A DNA stretch of 64,000 bases from positions 1 to 64,000 of the forward strand of contig DATBFG010000115.1 in NCBI GenBank assembly GCA_036558645.1. Direction: 5' to 3'. Under the pieces are notes generated by a model. That model made no database searches. It saw only the letters and a program-made list of their open reading frames with translations, and had not been told where the DNA came from. Source of the stretch: DATBFG01 sp036558645. GTDB lineage: Bacteria > Acidobacteriota > Terriglobia > Terriglobales > Acidobacteriaceae. Positions 59,370 through 64,000 of the stretch are shown here, one piece after another. Positions within the stretch are counted from its first letter, which is position 1. The number at the start of each line of letters is the position of its first letter. A program made the position numbers and the translations under genes.

Positions 59370-60924
59370 ACAACCCGGGCCACCGGCGCGAAACATACAG
59401 GCGCTAAAAATCAGCATTCGATTGGTGTGCATCGCCTTGCTATTTAGTTCTCTTCTCTCCTGTTCCGGCAAGCCTGATCGCGATACGTTGGTGATGATTA
59501 TCGAGAGCAGCCCGACAAACCTCGATCCTCGTGTTGGTCTTGACGCACAGTCGGAACGGATCGACGACCTGCTGTTCGATGATCTCTTAACGCGAGACGA
59601 ACATTTGAATGTCCAGCCCGGACTGGCGTCGAGTTGGAATATCCCCGATCCGCTGACTTACATTTTTCACTTGCGAAGCGGAGTTCGATTCCATGATGGA
59701 CGCCCTCTCACATCGAAGGATGTGAAATGGACTTTTGATTCCTTACTGGAAGGCAAGATTCGCAGCACTAAGGCAGCAGCGTACCGGCTCGTCGATCACA
59801 TCCAGACGCCCGATGATCAGACAGTAACATTCCACTTGAAAGAACCATTCTCAACGCTGCTGTGGAATTTGTCGGACGGCGCGATCGGGATTGTTCCGTA
59901 CGGCAGTGGGACAGAGATCACACAGCATCCGATAGGGTCCGGTCCGTTTCGTTTTGTAAGCGCGCAAACCGACAGAGATGTCGTAATCGAGCGAAACGAC
60001 GATTATTGGGGTCCCAAGCCGCTGTTGAAGCAAGTTCGCTTCGCCGTCGTACCCGACATCACAACGCGCGCATTGGAGCTCCGCAAAGGTAGCGCCGATG
60101 TTGCGATAAATGCGCTGACACCGGATATGGTGCAGACGCTTGAAGGTAATTCGCAGCTCAACGTATTGAGAGCGCCCGGAACGGTGTTGAGCTACATGGC
60201 TTTCAATCTACGGGATCCAATCCTGCAAGATGCCCGCGTGCGGCAGGCGCTCGCATATGCGATCGACCGGCGCTCCATTCTCGAACACCTGATGCACGGC
60301 TACGCGCAGGCTGCGGACAGTATCCTGCCGCCGCAGAGTTGGGCGTACAGTGCGGATGGGCCTCACTATGAGCACGACCCAAGCCGCGCACGGCAACTGC
60401 TCGATCAAGCCGGATATCCCCTGGTGAACGGTGTGCGGTTTCATCTGACGATGAAGACTTCGACCGATGGCAGCACGCGGTTGCTGGCGGCCGTTCTCCA
60501 GCAACAGTTGCGAGACGTCGGTATTGAGCTTGAAATCCGGACGTTTGAGTTCGCCACGTTCTTTGCCGACGTAACTCACGGTGCCTTTCAGATGTATTCG
60601 CTGCGATGGATTGGAGGAAATGAGGACCCGGACATTTTTGAGTACGTCTTTCATTCGGCAAAGATCACGCCGAGAGGTGCCAATCGCGGGTATTATTCGA
60701 ATCCCCGTGTAGATGCGTTGATCGACCAAGCGCGACGCGAACTCGATCAGAGCACCCGCAAGCAACTGTATGCCGAAATTCAGCGCGTGCTCGCGGAAGA
60801 GTTACCGGCGATCAACCTGTGGTACCTGGACAATGTGCTGGTGAGTTCCAAGCGGGTGCATGGCATCACGTTAAACCCTTCGGGCAATTACGATTTTCTG
60901 AAAACAGCGGACTTGGCGAAATAG
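59362..60924 (+). CDS. Oligopeptide-binding lipoprotein (ABC transporter, family 5)
   Basis: 520 residues from ATG 59362, overlapping anmK. Signal ends in a lipobox (LLFSSLLSC, then SGK), so it is a lipoprotein. SBP_bac_5 domain: VGLDAQSERIDDLLFDDLLT, WNIPDPLTYIFHLRSGVRFH, DGRPLTSKDVKWTF and VRQALAYAIDRRSI. Coupling to nagZ-anmK suggests a murein-peptide binding (MppA-like) role; this is inference. No permease or ATPase genes follow. Confidence 0.9.
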   Translation: MSEQPGPPARNIQALKISIRLVCIALLFSSLLSCSGKPDRDTLVMIIESSPTNLDPRVGLDAQSERIDDLLFDDLLTRDEHLNVQPGLASSWNIPDPLTYIFHLRSGVRFHDGRPLTSKDVKWTFDSLLEGKIRSTKAAAYRLVDHIQTPDDQTVTFHLKEPFSTLLWNLSDGAIGIVPYGSGTEITQHPIGSGPFRFVSAQTDRDVVIERNDDYWGPKPLLKQVRFAVVPDITTRALELRKGSADVAINALTPDMVQTLEGNSQLNVLRAPGTVLSYMAFNLRDPILQDARVRQALAYAIDRRSILEHLMHGYAQAADSILPPQSWAYSADGPHYEHDPSRARQLLDQAGYPLVNGVRFHLTMKTSTDGSTRLLAAVLQQQLRDVGIELEIRTFEFATFFADVTHGAFQMYSLRWIGGNEDPDIFEYVFHSAKITPRGANRGYYSNPRVDALIDQARRELDQSTRKQLYAEIQRVLAEELPAINLWYLDNVLVSSKRVHGITLNPSGNYDFLKTADLAK

Positions 60925-60964
60925 GATAACGAAAGATTTTTGGAAATCTTGAAGACGCTGAGAA

Positions 60965-62593
60965 TCACTCTTTGTGACCAAAATCGAGACCGAACGAAGG
61001 ATTCTCACGCGTGCCGGTTATCTTGATGGGAAGTTCAGTAACGCCATTCTTTCGAAAGAAAGGGTCGAATGGCTTGATCAATACTGACTTAAAGCCGGTA
61101 GTGAGCTGCGAAAGTTTTGCTTGCAGGCGAAGTTTTCCGTGGAAGTCGAGTTTCTCGTCGTGAAGTCCATAGGAGCCGTGCAATTCAACACTGGCGCCGG
61201 TAACTTGGAAGGTCAAGTCACGAAATGTGATTACGGCCTCGTTTAGCGAAAAGCGACCCTTTAACTGCGTGATGGCGCTGCCAGCCTCTTCCTCCTCCGG
61301 CTTGCCCTGACCGTGCCGACTCAGCGACTTTACCTTCTCTTGTATGCTCAGCTTTGTGAACTGACCTTGGTCGATCCCGAATCGACCGTCCAATTCCAGG
61401 CGGTCAATAATGTCTCTGTTTTCTTGTTTTTTAGAGGGAAGTCGAAAGCGTGTCTTGAGGCTAATAGCCCCGGTCATCGGAGGTTTTCCTTTCACGGCTA
61501 GAGCCATCAGATCTTCGAGCCGGGCTTGATTGGCGACTACTTCGAGATTGATTTCTTTTCCCTTGCCGGCCTCCGTCTGCACTACGCCGCCCGTCGCAGT
61601 GAGTGATGAGTTGAGAATTTTTGCCAGCACGGGATGGAGCAGGGTGTCGCCATTTGACCCGTCCACCGTCGCGGAAAAATCGGTGCTGAGATGGACTTTG
61701 TTTCCGGCAAGCGAGACCGCGAAGTCAGGTATGTCGGTAGTGCCGTTTACGGCCAGATTGTTCAGGGGGCCGTCATATTGACCATCGGACGATAGGATTC
61801 CAGAGATTCCGCGAAAAACGCCGAGATTGGCGTCACGGAACGTGTACTTGCCTTTGACTGGTGTTGAAGCGGGATCTTCACGGGCCCATGGGCCAAATTC
61901 GCCGGCAGTGTGAATCTCTCCAGGAGGGACACCGTTGGTGAGCGTTGCCTGGAACGATGCGGCGTGGCCAAGCCCGAGTCCCCGCATGACGAGGTGATGG
62001 ATGTCCCAGACCTTCGGCTCCTTGCCGGGCTTGCCAGGCAACGTGATCAACTGCGTATCCGAACAAATGAGTTCATCAATCAAGAGTTTGGACGCCGGGC
62101 TTTGCGAATCCGGCATTCCCTGGTCTTCGTCGTTGGAGTCTTGATCCTGCTTGCTTACATCAGGCTTCTGATCTTTGTTCTGCTCGGCCTGCGGATCCTG
62201 CTCCCTTTTCTTGCGAGGGGGAACCTGGATGACAAGGCCCTTCACTCTTACGCTGGATATGTGGAGTGGCTGGCGTATTAATCCCTGAAAGCTGGCATCG
62301 GCGGTAAACTTTTCGACCGAGATGAGAGGAGGAACATCGCGGCGATTGTGATAACGAACTACGATGCCGCCGCCGCTGAGGCTCAAGTTCCACAGCGACG
62401 CGTGAAAGTCCCTGATTTCTACTTGGCTGTCGAATCGTTGGCTGAGTGCGACTTGAGCTCGATCCCGAAGGATCGGACTGAAGTGGAAGCTGAACCAAAC
62501 GCAGACAGCGATGAATACAACAACAAGGAACAGGCCGCCAAAAATGAGCCACCTGCGGAGGCGTGCCCCCTTCTGAGCAGCAGAACTTGCCAT
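60965..62593 (-). CDS. AsmA-like / DUF748 inner-membrane-anchored protein
   Basis: 542 residues. One N-terminal transmembrane segment (about 14-36, LIFGGLFLVVVFIAVCVWFS), then a long beta-strand-rich region of the AsmA/TamB-like (bridge-type) kind: FDSQVEIRDFHASLWNLSLSG, ISVEKFTADASFQGLIRQPL, and a C-terminal repeat ELHGSYGLHDEKLDFHGKLR. A Gln/Asp/Lys-rich low-complexity insert (about 130-165) is unusual and likely a loop. Related proteins link the inner membrane to outer-membrane lipid traffic. Specific role not known. Confidence 0.85.
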   Translation of the reverse strand: MASSAAQKGARLRRWLIFGGLFLVVVFIAVCVWFSFHFSPILRDRAQVALSQRFDSQVEIRDFHASLWNLSLSGGGIVVRYHNRRDVPPLISVEKFTADASFQGLIRQPLHISSVRVKGLVIQVPPRKKREQDPQAEQNKDQKPDVSKQDQDSNDEDQGMPDSQSPASKLLIDELICSDTQLITLPGKPGKEPKVWDIHHLVMRGLGLGHAASFQATLTNGVPPGEIHTAGEFGPWAREDPASTPVKGKYTFRDANLGVFRGISGILSSDGQYDGPLNNLAVNGTTDIPDFAVSLAGNKVHLSTDFSATVDGSNGDTLLHPVLAKILNSSLTATGGVVQTEAGKGKEINLEVVANQARLEDLMALAVKGKPPMTGAISLKTRFRLPSKKQENRDIIDRLELDGRFGIDQGQFTKLSIQEKVKSLSRHGQGKPEEEEAGSAITQLKGRFSLNEAVITFRDLTFQVTGASVELHGSYGLHDEKLDFHGKLRLQAKLSQLTTGFKSVLIKPFDPFFRKNGVTELPIKITGTRENPSFGLDFGHKE

Positions 62594-62707
62594 TTTCCTC
62601 CCGAGCTTCGCCAGTCCTTGAGATTACATTCTGAGTTCCACGGTTGGTTCAACACCGCATGTTACTATCAAAAGCTCCGCAAGTTTTTACATCCAAAGGG
62701 CGGTTTC

Positions 62708-63499
62708 GTGAGAATCCTTTTTATCGGTGACATTTTCGGCAGACCCGGACGAACAATTGTGCAGGAACAGTTGACAAGCCTGGTGCGGGAGCGAGCAATC
62801 GACCTGGTGATCGCGAATGGCGAGAATTCTGCCGCCGGTTTTGGGATTACTCCGGCACTCGCCGAGGATCTCTTCGATATCGGAATCGACGTCATCACGA
62901 CGGGAAACCATGTGTGGGATAAGCGTGAGATCCTCGATTACTTTGAGTCGTCCAATGGCGACGAGCATGGTCCGGCCCGCCGAGTGTTGCGTCCCGCCAA
63001 CTATCCTCCCAGTTTGCCCGGCCGCGGGGTGTATGAGGGGCGAAAGAATGGAATTGATTACGCCGTGATCAACCTTCAGGGCCGCGTCTTCATGGCGTCG
63101 AACGACGATCCTTTCCGAGTGGCGGACGATCTGATTCAGAAGATCAAGGCGAAGATCATATTCGTGGACATTCATGCAGAGGCCACATCAGAAAAAGTTT
63201 CAATGGGATGGTACCTGGATGGGCGTGTCAGCGCCGTCGTCGGTACGCACACTCACGTTCCCACCGCCGATGAACGTGTGCTTCCCGGAGGGACTGCCTA
63301 TATCACAGATGTGGGAATGACTGGTCCCTACGACGGCGTCATTGGAGTCAAGAAGGACCAGATCCTTGCCCGGTTCTTGACCAATCTTCCCGCCAGGTTC
63401 GAGGCTGCGACTGGTGACGTGCGCTTTTGCGCGGTGGTCGTGGATTGTGATGATTCCACAGGTAAGGCAAGAAGCATCGAGCGGCTGATGCTAACGTAG
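62708..63499 (+). CDS. YmdB/TIGR00282 family metallophosphoesterase
   Basis: 263 residues from GTG 62708 (VRILFIGDIFGRPGRTIV). The longer upstream frame covers the divergent gene. Ligands: Asp in GDIFG, NGENSAAGFGIT, Asn/His in TTGNHVWDKRE, His in VDIHAEATSEK, and THTHVPTAD. These are the dinuclear metal site of YmdB, a 2',3'-cAMP phosphodiesterase in Bacillus. Length (264 in Bacillus) supports the start. Likely influences RNA turnover or stress programmes. Confidence 0.93.
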   Translation: MRILFIGDIFGRPGRTIVQEQLTSLVRERAIDLVIANGENSAAGFGITPALAEDLFDIGIDVITTGNHVWDKREILDYFESSNGDEHGPARRVLRPANYPPSLPGRGVYEGRKNGIDYAVINLQGRVFMASNDDPFRVADDLIQKIKAKIIFVDIHAEATSEKVSMGWYLDGRVSAVVGTHTHVPTADERVLPGGTAYITDVGMTGPYDGVIGVKKDQILARFLTNLPARFEAATGDVRFCAVVVDCDDSTGKARSIERLMLT

Positions 63500-63562
63500 A
63501 GAGACTCCACGTAGGTCCATCAAGAAAGATCACTTCGCAAACTGATAACTTACAGCGACAAG

Positions 63563-64000
63563 ATGGCTGAGCAGGAACGACAGTTTGATTGGACCGCAGC
63601 AGATGCCTACCTATTCGATATCGACGGCACGCTTCTCAACACGCAGGACTTGATTCATTACAACGCGCTTAACCTCGCCATGCGAACCGTGTACGGCGTT
63701 GATACAACGATTGACGGTATTGCCTTTCACGGCAAGACGGATCTTGGCATTCTGCGAGCGGCGCTGGAACGTGTGAATGTTTCTGACGCGGAGTTCGAGT
63801 CAAAAATCCCCGAAGCCTTGAGCTCTGTACGCGAACATGTCGCTGAACATTCGCGCCAGTTGGTGGCGAAGGTTTGTGCTTCGGTTCCTGATTTATTGCG
63901 ACATCTGAGTGGCCAAGGAAAGCTGCTGGGCGTGGCTTCGGGAAACCTGGAAAGCGTTGGTTGGCACAAGATTGAGGCCGCAGGACTGCGCGAGTTCTTT
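63563..64000 (+). CDS. HAD family phosphatase, cut by window edge
   Basis: First 146 codons (ATG 63563) of a HAD hydrolase. Motif I AYLFDIDGTLLNTQD at 16-30 is complete (DxDGT); cap helices follow, and motif II lies in GVASGNLESVG. Resembles phosphoglycolate phosphatase or beta-phosphoglucomutase-type subfamily I enzymes. The remaining domain is beyond base 64000. About 60 bases after the YmdB-like gene. Confidence 0.88.
   Translation, partial: MAEQERQFDWTAADAYLFDIDGTLLNTQDLIHYNALNLAMRTVYGVDTTIDGIAFHGKTDLGILRAALERVNVSDAEFESKIPEALSSVREHVAEHSRQLVAKVCASVPDLLRHLSGQGKLLGVASGNLESVGWHKIEAAGLREFF

Overview
The window looks like a chromosomal segment of an Acidobacteriota bacterium, probably class Terriglobia (a soil or peat lineage). 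This is an inference from gene content. There are four secreted Gloeo_Verruco (GloVer) tandem-repeat proteins, secreted IPT/TIG and PQQ-type beta-propeller proteins, several small CxxC and DUF2934-type proteins often seen in Acidobacteriota, bacillithiol-type BshC, bacterial Ino1, and a tmRNA whose tag reads ANQQMAYAA. Several genes appear to use TTG or GTG starts.

Bases 1-24,900 are accessory-rich and gene-sparse. They hold secreted GloVer and propeller proteins, a non-pyrrolysine MttB-type methyltransferase with its corrinoid protein (4347-6470), a secreted phosphoesterase, a SulP transporter, a glutamate decarboxylase, two response regulators, a DUF2252 protein and many small proteins. This part also holds most of the decay: an orphan TIG C-terminus (2723-2875), two independently broken copies of one small zinc-ribbon family (12184-12402 and 15933-16161), and a sulfatase C-terminal scrap (23242-23439). 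A tyrosine integrase (23708-24904) starts next to the 3' end of ssrA (24989-25357), the usual place for a tmRNA-targeting element. Its left boundary was not found.

Bases 25,400-64,000 are denser and more housekeeping in character. They include bshC, a HAD hydrolase, penicillin acylase, rhomboid protease, truB, a secreted VOC protein, a GloVer protein, BON-LysM, a parvulin plus BNR/sialidase-like operon, ino1, dedA, nth, S9 and M28 peptidases, and a heme operon (hemX-like, hemA, hemC, hemD). The heme operon sits under a perfect CRP-type palindrome. Further right are an ArsR/SRPBCC pair, a class A beta-lactamase-like protein, galT, mutS, a muropeptide-recycling run (nagZ, anmK, an oligopeptide-binding lipoprotein), an AsmA-like protein, a YmdB-type phosphoesterase and a HAD gene cut by the right edge.

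A family of AT-rich intergenic repeats, most of them imperfect hairpins built from ATTTCAGATT/GGATTGCCGGATT-like words, separates genes at 28.0, 31.5, 41.1, 42.2 and 43.2 kb. Other short repeats lie at 0.2/1.2, 4.3/17.0 and 8.4/17.1 kb. I found no CRISPR array, complete insertion sequence, rRNA or tRNA. No obviously new multi-gene system stands out. The best leads are the hairpin family, the repeatedly broken zinc-ribbon family, the MttB/MttC pair and the galT active-site change.
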